A stretch of 64,000 nucleotides of DNA from Burkholderia sp. IMCC1007 (lineage in GTDB: Bacteria > Pseudomonadota > Gammaproteobacteria > Burkholderiales > Burkholderiaceae), in assembly GCF_027257875.1 (NCBI RefSeq), contig NZ_JAPVQY010000002.1, positions 38,674-102,673 on the forward strand, written 5' to 3'. The position numbers and the translations under genes are program-made. The notes below the pieces were generated by a model, which was not told the DNA's origin, did no database searches, and saw nothing but the letters and a program-made list of their open reading frames with translations. Positions 1 to 7,593 of the stretch are shown here, one piece after another. Positions within the stretch are counted from its first letter, which is position 1. Every line of letters starts with the position of its first letter.

Positions 1-2
1 CC

Positions 3-935
3 GAAAGCCTGCTGAACTGGGCGACGACGCGCGACATCGGCAAGCTGTATCCCGGCAAGTCGGTGTACGCGACGATGCTCGACGAGCGCGGCAAGTTCAT
101 CGACGACTGCATCGTGTACCGGACGGGCCCCAACGCGTTCATGGTCGTGCACGGCGCGGGCGCGGGGTACGAGCGCCTCGTGCGCTCCGCGTACGGCCGG
201 CAGGTGGCCGTGCTGTTCGACGACGACCTGCACGACCTGTCGCTGCAAGGGCCCGTCGCGGTCGACTTCCTCGCCGAATACGTGCCGGACATCCGCAACC
301 TGCGCTACTTCCACCACGTTCAGACGCGCCTGTTCGACCGGCCGGTGATGATCTCGCGCACCGGCTACACCGGCGAGCGCGGCTACGAGATCTTCTGCAA
401 GGCCGCCGACGCGCCGCTGATCTGGGACACGATCGTCGAGAAAGGCCGGGCGATGGGCATCGTCCCCTGCGCGTTCACCGCGCTCGACTGGCTGCGCGTC
501 GAGAGCGCGCTGCTGTTCTATCCGTACGACAACTCCGAGATGTACCCGTTTGCCGACGAACGCGCCGGCGACACGCTGTGGGAACTCGGCCTCGATTTCA
601 CGGTATCGCCCGGCAAGACCGAATTCTGCGGCGCTGCCGAGCATGCCCGGCTGGCCGGCAAGGAGCGCTTCCGGATCTTCGGCGTCGAGCTCGAGGCCAC
701 GAAGGCCGCACAGGCTGGCGACACGCTATGGCGCGACGGCAAACGGGTCGGCGTGATCACGTGCGCGATGGTGTCGCGGCTGACCGGGCGCTCGCTCGCG
801 ATCGCCCGCCTGGACGTCGAGCATGCCCACGCGGGCGCGCCGCTCGTCGTGAAGGGCAGCATCGACACGCGCGCGAGCGCCGCGCTGCTGCCGTTCGACG
901 ATCCCGAGAAGACCAAGCGCACCGCCGTCGGCTGA
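3..935 (+). CDS. GcvT-family folate-dependent aminomethyltransferase (5' end outside window)
   Basis: The reading frame is open from the first complete codon, so the true start lies upstream; 310 residues are visible. The motif SRTGYTGERGYEIF and the C-terminal ITCAMVSRLTGRSLAIAR stretch are typical of the GcvT/DmdA fold, which passes a methyl or methylene group from an N- or S-methyl substrate to tetrahydrofolate. PurU and FolD follow directly, then Tmm and Tdm. This suggests the protein feeds one-carbon units from methylated amines into the folate pool. The exact substrate cannot be read from sequence; it need not be the glycine cleavage T-protein, because no gcvH or gcvP is seen here. Family is certain, role is inferred. 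Confidence 0.85.
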   Translation, partial: ESLLNWATTRDIGKLYPGKSVYATMLDERGKFIDDCIVYRTGPNAFMVVHGAGAGYERLVRSAYGRQVAVLFDDDLHDLSLQGPVAVDFLAEYVPDIRNLRYFHHVQTRLFDRPVMISRTGYTGERGYEIFCKAADAPLIWDTIVEKGRAMGIVPCAFTALDWLRVESALLFYPYDNSEMYPFADERAGDTLWELGLDFTVSPGKTEFCGAAEHARLAGKERFRIFGVELEATKAAQAGDTLWRDGKRVGVITCAMVSRLTGRSLAIARLDVEHAHAGAPLVVKGSIDTRASAALLPFDDPEKTKRTAVG

Positions 936-1028
936 CGCCGCGACGACCGCGCGTGGCCTTGCATGACCGCACGCCACCGGCGGCGGCCGGCCATCCCCGC
1001 AATCCGATCCGTTTCGAGGACACACGAC

Positions 1029-1886
1029 GTGAATCCGAACTACATCCTGACGATCAGCTGCCCGGCCACGTCCGGCATCGTCGCTGCCGTCACCGCCCAT
1101 CTCGCCGCGTCGAACTGCTACATCAGCGAACTGGCGCAGTACGACGACGAGGTCAGCGGCACCTTCTTCATGCGTGCCGTGTTCCGCTTCAACAGCGGTG
1201 CGAGCGGCGACGTCGAGCAGCTGCAGCGCGATTTCGGCAGCGTCGCGCGCGACTTCTCGATGCAGTGGCAACTGAAAAGCGCCGGCGATCCGATGAAGGT
1301 CCTGCTGATGGTCAGCAAGTTCGACCACTGCCTGTCCGACCTGCTGTACCGCTTCCGCAAGGGCGAGCTGCGCATGCAGATCACCGCGGTCGTGTCGAAC
1401 CATCTCGACCTGCGGCCGATGGCCGAGCGCGAGGGCATCCGCTTCATCTACCTGCCGATCACGCCGGACACCAAGGCGCGGCAGGAGGCCGAGCTGATGC
1501 GCATCGTCGACGAAACCGGCACCGAGCTCGTCGTGCTGGCCCGCTACATGCAGATCCTGTCGAACGACCTGTGCGAGCGGCTCTCCGGCCGCGCGATCAA
1601 TATCCACCACTCGTTCCTGCCGGGGTTCAAGGGCGCGAAGCCGTACCACCAGGCATTCGAGCGCGGCGTGAAGCTGATCGGCGCGACCGCCCACTACGTG
1701 ACGTCCGACCTCGACGAAGGGCCGATCATCGAGCAGGAGGTGCAGCGCGTCGACCACGTGCTGCAACCGGACGATCTCGTGTCGATCGGACGTGACACCG
1801 AGACAGTCGCGCTGTCGCGCGCGGTCAAGTACCACACCGAGCACCGCGTGTTCCTGAACCAGAGCCGCACGGTGATCTTCAAATGA
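1029..1886 (+). CDS. purU: Formyltetrahydrofolate deformylase
   Basis: Hydrolyses 10-formyl-THF to formate and THF in the cytoplasm. The 285-residue protein has an N-terminal ACT domain (about residues 5-85) followed by the formyltransferase fold, with the [14 protein letters not shown] and TSDLDEGPI motifs that hold the catalytic His and Asp. A GTG start is chosen because GAGGA lies 8 bases upstream (1016-1020); the upstream in-frame ATG at 963 would add 22 residues with no family counterpart. Its stop overlaps the folD start by 4 bases (ATGA), so the two are translationally coupled. In methylated-amine clusters PurU releases formate from the one-carbon pool and regenerates free THF for the demethylases. 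Confidence 0.95.
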   Translation: MNPNYILTISCPATSGIVAAVTAHLAASNCYISELAQYDDEVSGTFFMRAVFRFNSGASGDVEQLQRDFGSVARDFSMQWQLKSAGDPMKVLLMVSKFDHCLSDLLYRFRKGELRMQITAVVSNHLDLRPMAEREGIRFIYLPITPDTKARQEAELMRIVDETGTELVVLARYMQILSNDLCERLSGRAINIHHSFLPGFKGAKPYHQAFERGVKLIGATAHYVTSDLDEGPIIEQEVQRVDHVLQPDDLVSIGRDTETVALSRAVKYHTEHRVFLNQSRTVIFK

Positions 1887-2749
1887 GCGGCGCGACTCGC
1901 ATCGACGGCAACGCGATCGCCGACGCGCTGCTGGCATCCGTCAGGCAGGACGTCGCGCGGCTGCGCGCGGAAGGCGTGATGCCCGGCCTCGCGGTCGTGC
2001 TCGTCGGCGACGATCCGGCGAGCCACATCTATGTGCGCAACAAGATCCTGCGCGCGCAGCAGGTCGGCATCCGTTCGATCGAGCATCGACTGCCCGCCGA
2101 CACCGCGGCGCCCACCTTGCTCGCGCTCGTCGCCGAACTGAACGCCGACCCCGACGTACACGGGATTCTCGTGCAGATGCCGCTGCCCGCGCAGCTCGAC
2201 GCCGCGGCCGTGATCGACGCGATCGATCCGCGCAAGGACGTCGACGGTTTCCATCGCGAGAACGTCGGCGGCCTTGCGCTCGGCCAGGACGTGCTCGTGC
2301 CGTGCACGCCGTCGGGCTGCCTGCATCTGCTGCGGGAGATCGTCGGCGATCTGCGCGGCAAGCATGCGGTCGTCGTCGGGCGCTCGAACATCGTCGGCAA
2401 GCCGATGGCGGCGCTGCTGCTCCAGTGCGACTGCTCGGTGACAACCGTCCACTCGCGCAGCGCGAATGCCGCGCAACTGTGCCGCCAGGCGGACATCGTC
2501 GTCGCGGCGGCCGGCAAGCCGGGGCTCGTCGATGCGGGCTGGATCAAGCCGGGCGCGGTCGTCGTGGACGTCGGCATCAACCGGATCGAATCCGGCGGCG
2601 CGACGCGGCTCGTCGGCGATGTGGACCACGACAGCGTGTCGCGCGTCGCCGGTGCATTGACGCCGGTGCCGGGCGGCGTCGGGCCGATGACGATCGCCTT
2701 CCTGATGAAGAACACCGCGCTCGCGGCGCGGCGGCAACGCACGACGTGA
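1883..2749 (+). CDS. folD: Methylenetetrahydrofolate dehydrogenase / methenyl-THF cyclohydrolase
   Basis: Bifunctional FolD, 288 residues, interconverting 5,10-methylene-THF and 10-formyl-THF. Visible signatures are the YVRNK motif with the catalytic Lys, the QMPLPAQLD motif, [11 protein letters not shown], the Rossmann [11 protein letters not shown] loop and the terminal [10 protein letters not shown]. It sits between purU and tmm, consistent with oxidation of methylene-THF formed by demethylation. A folate cluster inside a degradative locus suggests a second, pathway-specific FolD alongside a housekeeping copy, which is an inference because the rest of the genome is not visible. Confidence 0.96.
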   Translation: MSGATRIDGNAIADALLASVRQDVARLRAEGVMPGLAVVLVGDDPASHIYVRNKILRAQQVGIRSIEHRLPADTAAPTLLALVAELNADPDVHGILVQMPLPAQLDAAAVIDAIDPRKDVDGFHRENVGGLALGQDVLVPCTPSGCLHLLREIVGDLRGKHAVVVGRSNIVGKPMAALLLQCDCSVTTVHSRSANAAQLCRQADIVVAAAGKPGLVDAGWIKPGAVVVDVGINRIESGGATRLVGDVDHDSVSRVAGALTPVPGGVGPMTIAFLMKNTALAARRQRTT

Positions 2750-2798
2750 CCGACGTGCGCGCTCGCATGGCTAATCACTTCCAACGAGGTAGAACGCG

Positions 2799-4169
2799 AT
2801 GACACAACGTGTTGCAATCATCGGTGCGGGCCCGTCGGGCATGGCCCAGCTTCGCGCCTTCCAGTCGGCCCAGGCGAAGGGCGCGGACATCCCGCAACTC
2901 GTCTGCTTCGAAAAGCAGCGCGACTGGGGCGGCATGTGGAACTATACGTGGCGCACCGGCACCGACGAATTCGGCGAGCCGGTCCACGGCAGCATGTACC
3001 GCTATCTATGGTCGAACGGCCCGAAGGAATGCCTCGAGTTCGCCGACTACACGTTCGAGGAACACTTCGGCAAGCCGATCGCGTCCTATCCGCCGCGCGA
3101 AGTGCTGTGGGACTACATCAAGGGACGCGTCGAGAAGGCCGGCGTGCGTCCGTACATCCGGTTCGGCACCGTCGTGCGCCAGATCGCGTTCGACGACGCC
3201 AGCGGCCGCTTCACGGTGACCGTGCACGATCTCGACAACGACGTCGTGTATGCGGAAGACTTCGACTACGTCGTGAACGCATGCGGCCATTTCTCGACGC
3301 CGAACCTGCCGAGCTTTCCCGGCTTCGACAGTTTCGGCGGGCGCATCCTGCACGCGCACGACTTTCGCGATGCGCTCGAATTCAAGGACAAGGACATCCT
3401 GCTCGTCGGCAGCAGCTATTCCGCCGAGGACATCGGCTCGCAATGCTACAAGTACGGCGCGCGCAGCATCACGAGCTGCTATCGCACCGCGCCGATGGGT
3501 TATCACTGGCCGGCGAACTGGGAGGAAAGACCGTTGCTCGAGCGCGTGCGCGGCAACGTCGCGTTTTTCGCCGACGGCAGCAGCAAGAAGATCGACGCGA
3601 TCATCCTCTGCACCGGATACCAGCACCATTTCCCGTTCCTGCCCGACAGCCTGCGGCTGAAGACGAACAACCGGCTCTGGCCGCTCGACCTGTACAAGGG
3701 CATCTTCTGGGAACGCAATCCGAAACTGATCTATCTCGGCATGCAGGACCTCTGGTACTCGTTCAACATGTTCGACGCGCAAGCCTGGTACGCACGCGAC
3801 GTGATCCTCGGCCGCATCGCGCTGCCCGGTTTCGACGCGATGCACGCCGACAGTCTCGCGTGGCGCGCGCGCGAGGAAGCGCTGGTCACCAACCAGCAGA
3901 TGTTCGAGTACCAGGGCAGCTATATCCAGGACCTGATCGACGCGACCGACTATCCGAGCTTCGACATCGCCGGCGTCAATCGTACGTTCCTCGCGTGGAA
4001 GCACGACAAGCACGAGAACATCATGGGCTATCGCGACAAGTCCTATCGCTCGCTGATGACCGGCACCCAGTCGCCGCCGCATCACACGCCGTGGCTCGAC
4101 GCGCTCGACGATTCGATGGACGCGTACCTCGGCGAGCGTGCGCCCGAACCGCGCGTGCGCACAGGCTGA
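2799..4169 (+). CDS. tmm: Trimethylamine monooxygenase (flavin-containing)
   Basis: Class B flavin monooxygenase of 456 residues that oxidises trimethylamine to TMAO using NADPH and O2. The FAD site GAGPSG is at residues 9-14. The FMO identifying motif FxGxxxHxxxF is at 179-189 (F179, G181, H185, F189), and the NADPH-site glycine and serines GSSYSA are at 204-209, including Tyr207, the same position as the tyrosine I recall as important in characterised bacterial Tmm. Long stretches near the start (for example WNYTWRTG and [12 protein letters not shown]) match bacterial Tmm from methylotrophs as I remember it. GAGG lies upstream of the ATG. Immediate linkage to tdm strongly supports Tmm over a general FMO. 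Confidence 0.93.
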   Translation: MTQRVAIIGAGPSGMAQLRAFQSAQAKGADIPQLVCFEKQRDWGGMWNYTWRTGTDEFGEPVHGSMYRYLWSNGPKECLEFADYTFEEHFGKPIASYPPREVLWDYIKGRVEKAGVRPYIRFGTVVRQIAFDDASGRFTVTVHDLDNDVVYAEDFDYVVNACGHFSTPNLPSFPGFDSFGGRILHAHDFRDALEFKDKDILLVGSSYSAEDIGSQCYKYGARSITSCYRTAPMGYHWPANWEERPLLERVRGNVAFFADGSSKKIDAIILCTGYQHHFPFLPDSLRLKTNNRLWPLDLYKGIFWERNPKLIYLGMQDLWYSFNMFDAQAWYARDVILGRIALPGFDAMHADSLAWRAREEALVTNQQMFEYQGSYIQDLIDATDYPSFDIAGVNRTFLAWKHDKHENIMGYRDKSYRSLMTGTQSPPHHTPWLDALDDSMDAYLGERAPEPRVRTG

Positions 4170-4283
4170 CCGTCGCGCCGCGTCGCGGCATCCGGCCGTG
4201 CGCCGGGTGCCGCGACATGAGCCGTGCCATTCGCGGCCGCGCGCATCGCGCGCCGCGCCCGTCCCTCCATGCAAGGAACGTCC

Positions 4284-6632
4284 ATGCTTATTCGTCCGCC
4301 GTCCGCGTCGCGGCCGCACGAACCCGCGTTGTCCGCCCATGCGGCGGGCCGCGAACGCCATCGCGTCGCCGGTGCGGGGCTCGCCGCCGTCATGCTCGAT
4401 GCCGGCGACACGCTGCAGGTAATCGATGTCGAAGGGCGGCAACGGGCCGAACTGCTCGCATTGCGCGTGCATGACGGCGGCAGTGCGCTGGCCGCGCTCG
4501 ACCTGACGCCCGACGACGGCGCGCGGTTCATCGCCGAATGCCTGAACGGCGGTTGCGCCGCACCACGGGATATCGCGACCCTGTTCGAACGACACGGGCT
4601 GACGGGCGCGCCGTTGCCGGCGGGAGCGATCCTCTGGTCCGGCGACACCCACGCCGGCTGCACGCGCACGTTCGTCGCGACGGCGCCGCTCGTCGCGATC
4701 GTCGCGGCGCCCGGCGACCCCGTGCCCGTGGACCGCGCCGGCCGGCCGGCGACGGAACTGCACCTGTCCGTCGTCCGCGCGCAAAAGTCCGCTGCCACGG
4801 AGACGAGCGTGCCGCTCGCCGATCCGCTCGCCGATTTCGTGATCCGCCCGGGCACTGCCGTCGCCTACACGGTGGCGGCCGGCGAGTACATCCAGATCGT
4901 CGACATCGACGGCAGGCAATGCTCCGATTTCGTCGCATTCGATCTCGACGCGCTCGGCCGCCATCAGGAAGTCGGCCTCGATCCGACCGTCACGCGCACG
5001 CTGAACGGCCATGCGTATCCGCTGCCCGGTCTGTATTCGCGATTCTTCGACCAGCTCATGCAGCCGATGCTGGAAGTCGTGCACGACACCGTCGGCCGGC
5101 ACGACACGTTCGCGCTCGCGTGCACGGCACGCTATTACGAAACGCAGGGCTACCCGGGCCATCCGAACTGCAGCGACAACATCAGCGCGGCGCTCGCCGA
5201 TTACGGCGTCGCCGCGCGCCCCGGCTGGCCGGCGATCAACTTCTTCTTCAACACCGCGATCGACGCGCACGGGCAGATGACGATCGACGAACCGTGGTCG
5301 CGCCCGGGCGACTACGTGCTGATGCGCGCGTTGAAGCCGCTGCTGTGCGTCAGCACGTCGTGCCCCGACGACATCGATTCCGCCAACGCGTGGCAACCGA
5401 CCGACATCCGGATCCGAACCTACTCAAGCGAAGCGCGCTTCACCATGTCCACCGCTCTCAGATCCACACCCGACGCGCTGCCCGTGCTGACGCGCCAATC
5501 GGGCTTCCACGCGCGCACGTCGGCGCTCACGCGACACTTCGTCGACTACCGCGGCTGGCACCTGCCCGCGCGGTTCGACGGCTACGGCGCGATCGACGAA
5601 TACTACGGCTGCCGCGAGCGCGCGGCGATCATCGATCTGTCCGCGTTGCGCAAGTTCGATGTCGTCGGTCCCGACGCCGAGGCCCTGCTGCAATACTGCC
5701 TGACGCGCGACGTGCGCAGGCTCGCCGTCGGCCAGGTCGTCTACTCGGCGATGTGCCATCCGCACGGCGGCATGCTCGACGACGGCACGCTGATGCGGCT
5801 CGGCCCCGACACGTTCCGCTGGATCTGCGGCGACGATTTCGCGGGTATCTGGCTGCGGGAGCAGGCGAACCGGCTCGGCATGAAGGCATGGATCAAGTCG
5901 TCGTCCGACCAGATCCACAATGTCGCGGTGCAAGGACCGCGCAGCCGCGAGATCCTGAGCGCGCTGATCCGCACGCCCGCGACGCAACCGTCGCTCGACA
6001 GCCTCGGCTGGTTCCGCTTCCTGATCGGCCGCCTCGGCGGGGACGACGGCTGCCCCGTCATCGTCAGCCGGACCGGCTACACCGGCGAGCTCGGCTACGA
6101 GATCTGGTGTCATCCGCGCGATGCGCAGCCCGTATGGGACGCGATCTGGGCAGCCGGTCAACCGCACGGGCTCGCGCCGCTCGGACTCGACGCGCTCGAC
6201 CTGTTGCGGATCGAAGCCGGGCTCGTGTTCGCCGGATACGAATTCACCGACGAAACCGATCCGTTCGAGGCCGGCATCGGATTCAGCGTTCCGCTCGACA
6301 AGAAGACCGATGACTTCGTCGGGCGGGACGCGCTGCTGCGCCGTAGCGCGCATCCGCATCGCCGGCTCGTCGGGCTCGAACTGGCCGGCAACGAACCGGC
6401 ACATCACGGCGATTGCGTGCACGACGGGCGGGCGCAGGTTGGTGTCGTCACGAGCGGCATGCGCTCGCCGATCCTCGGCACGAACATCGCACTTGCGCGA
6501 ATCGACGTGCACCACGCGCAGCCAGGCTGCGTGCTGCACGTCGGCAAGCTTGACGGCCAGCAGAAACGCATCGACGCGCGGGTCACTGCACCTGTCTTTT
6601 ACGATCCGCAGAAGGCGCGCGTTCGCAGCTAG
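4284..6632 (+). CDS. tdm: Trimethylamine N-oxide demethylase
   Basis: Converts TMAO to dimethylamine and formaldehyde, the step after Tmm. The 782-residue protein has an N-terminal DUF1989-type region (to about residue 390) and a C-terminal GcvT-like THF-binding domain (about 395-780, with SRTGYTGELGYEIW). Cysteines 280, 296 and 360 have spacings of 16 and 64. These are identical to the three zinc cysteines I recall for Methylocella Tdm (263, 279, 343). The N-terminal region looks internally duplicated: VIDVEGRQ near residue 45 echoes VDIDGRQC near 207. The ATG at 4284 is preferred because AAGGA precedes it by about 7 bases; a GTG at 4224 in frame lacks such a site. Confidence 0.93.
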   Translation: MLIRPPSASRPHEPALSAHAAGRERHRVAGAGLAAVMLDAGDTLQVIDVEGRQRAELLALRVHDGGSALAALDLTPDDGARFIAECLNGGCAAPRDIATLFERHGLTGAPLPAGAILWSGDTHAGCTRTFVATAPLVAIVAAPGDPVPVDRAGRPATELHLSVVRAQKSAATETSVPLADPLADFVIRPGTAVAYTVAAGEYIQIVDIDGRQCSDFVAFDLDALGRHQEVGLDPTVTRTLNGHAYPLPGLYSRFFDQLMQPMLEVVHDTVGRHDTFALACTARYYETQGYPGHPNCSDNISAALADYGVAARPGWPAINFFFNTAIDAHGQMTIDEPWSRPGDYVLMRALKPLLCVSTSCPDDIDSANAWQPTDIRIRTYSSEARFTMSTALRSTPDALPVLTRQSGFHARTSALTRHFVDYRGWHLPARFDGYGAIDEYYGCRERAAIIDLSALRKFDVVGPDAEALLQYCLTRDVRRLAVGQVVYSAMCHPHGGMLDDGTLMRLGPDTFRWICGDDFAGIWLREQANRLGMKAWIKSSSDQIHNVAVQGPRSREILSALIRTPATQPSLDSLGWFRFLIGRLGGDDGCPVIVSRTGYTGELGYEIWCHPRDAQPVWDAIWAAGQPHGLAPLGLDALDLLRIEAGLVFAGYEFTDETDPFEAGIGFSVPLDKKTDDFVGRDALLRRSAHPHRRLVGLELAGNEPAHHGDCVHDGRAQVGVVTSGMRSPILGTNIALARIDVHHAQPGCVLHVGKLDGQQKRIDARVTAPVFYDPQKARVRS

Positions 6633-6664
6633 CCCGCGAACGGGCGCATGCATTGCGGCGAGAG

Positions 6665-6689
6665 GGTTCCGTCACGATGTGACGGAACC
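6665..6689. terminator. Perfect 11-bp hairpin between convergent tdm and molybdoenzyme operons
   Basis: GGTTCCGTCAC and its exact complement are separated by only three bases (GAT). The structure overlaps the stop codon of the minus-strand iron-sulfur subunit and lies 32 bases past the tdm stop. There is no T-run on either side, so it may be a bidirectional transcript-end structure or a Rho-associated 3' stabiliser rather than a classical intrinsic terminator. Confidence 0.5.
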
Positions 6690-7583
6690 GCGGCTCTCGG
6701 ATAACGCAGCGTCATGAAGTCCGTCATTCGCGATATGTCGTGAAGACGGAGCAAGGCGGAGTTCGCCCAGGTACGCGCTTTCGCCGAGTTCGCACTGGCG
6801 CGACGCGTCCCCGACTGCGTGACGGATTTCGACTGTGTACACGCCGCTGTCCTTCGCCAAACCGCCGAACCGGAAATCGCCGAAGCCGTCCGACACGGTT
6901 TCGGCCACGATGCGATCGCCGCTGTACAGGGTCGCTTCCGCACCCGAGATGCATTCGACCACCTCGCCAATCTGCGCGCTCACGCTTCCTCCGATGAAGC
7001 AGGTGTCCCATCGCTCGAGGCCGCTGTACCACACACGCGGCTTCGTCCCGAAGTCGGGCTGCAGCACCCTGAGGCCCTCGCGCCGAGCCTTCTCGGCCAT
7101 CGATGCGTCATCGAGCTTGACCGCTTCGAACACCCCGGTCGGGCACGACTGCTGACAACGCGGGTATGACCAGCCTTGATCGAGCAGATGCGCGTCGAAA
7201 ATCCAGGTCTGCGGCAGTTGCAGTTCCTCGTTCCAGACGATCGCGTTGTACGGGCAGGACTTGACGATGTCCTTGCGCCCTCGCGCCTTGTCCGGATTGA
7301 TGATGGCGATGCCGTCGGATCGCTTGCGGATCGCGTCGCCGCCGACGCGCATGCAGGGCGCGTCGTCGCAGTGATTGCACATCACCGGCAAGTACGTCGT
7401 TTCGACCATGTGGGACGCGCCCTGCACGCGGCGCAGGATGCGCACGGGGCTTGCGGCGCTGGCCGCGGCCGGCGCGGCGTACCCGGGAAAGTCATTGCCG
7501 ACATGCTCATCGCGCGCCGCTATGACGCAGTTCTGGCAGTTCTCGCATTGCCCGACCTTGATAACCAGATTCCATTTGCTCAT
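6672..7583 (-). CDS. Iron-sulfur electron-transfer subunit of a transhydroxylase-like molybdoenzyme
   Basis: 303 residues. The N-terminal two thirds are a DmsB/PhsB-type ferredoxin with repeated cysteine clusters: CENCQNC near residue 13, CNHCDDAPC near 70, SCPYNAIVW and CQQSCPTGVF. About the last 100 residues, after WYSGLERWDT, lack cysteine clusters and look like a beta-rich Cna-B-type domain (GFGDFRFGGL, SGVYTVEI). This two-part layout is that of the small subunit of pyrogallol-phloroglucinol transhydroxylase, which is slightly shorter. The start has GAGGAG at good spacing. It follows the large subunit by 10 bases on the same strand, so the pair are co-translated. No twin-arginine signal is present, so the complex is probably cytoplasmic. 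Confidence 0.85.
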   Translation of the reverse strand: MSKWNLVIKVGQCENCQNCVIAARDEHVGNDFPGYAAPAAASAASPVRILRRVQGASHMVETTYLPVMCNHCDDAPCMRVGGDAIRKRSDGIAIINPDKARGRKDIVKSCPYNAIVWNEELQLPQTWIFDAHLLDQGWSYPRCQQSCPTGVFEAVKLDDASMAEKARREGLRVLQPDFGTKPRVWYSGLERWDTCFIGGSVSAQIGEVVECISGAEATLYSGDRIVAETVSDGFGDFRFGGLAKDSGVYTVEIRHAVGDASRQCELGESAYLGELRLAPSSRHIANDGLHDAALSESRGSVTS

Positions 7584-7593
7584 CGTGTGCTCC

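Noticed and set aside
578..1795. 405-codon plus-strand frame over the GcvT and PurU genes
   Set aside because: Out of frame with both and Arg-rich; no family resemblance.
3006..5396. 796-codon open frame antisense to tmm and tdm
   Set aside because: Composition-driven antisense frame typical of high-GC genes; translation is low-complexity Arg/Ala/Val with no domain, while the sense strand encodes clear enzymes.
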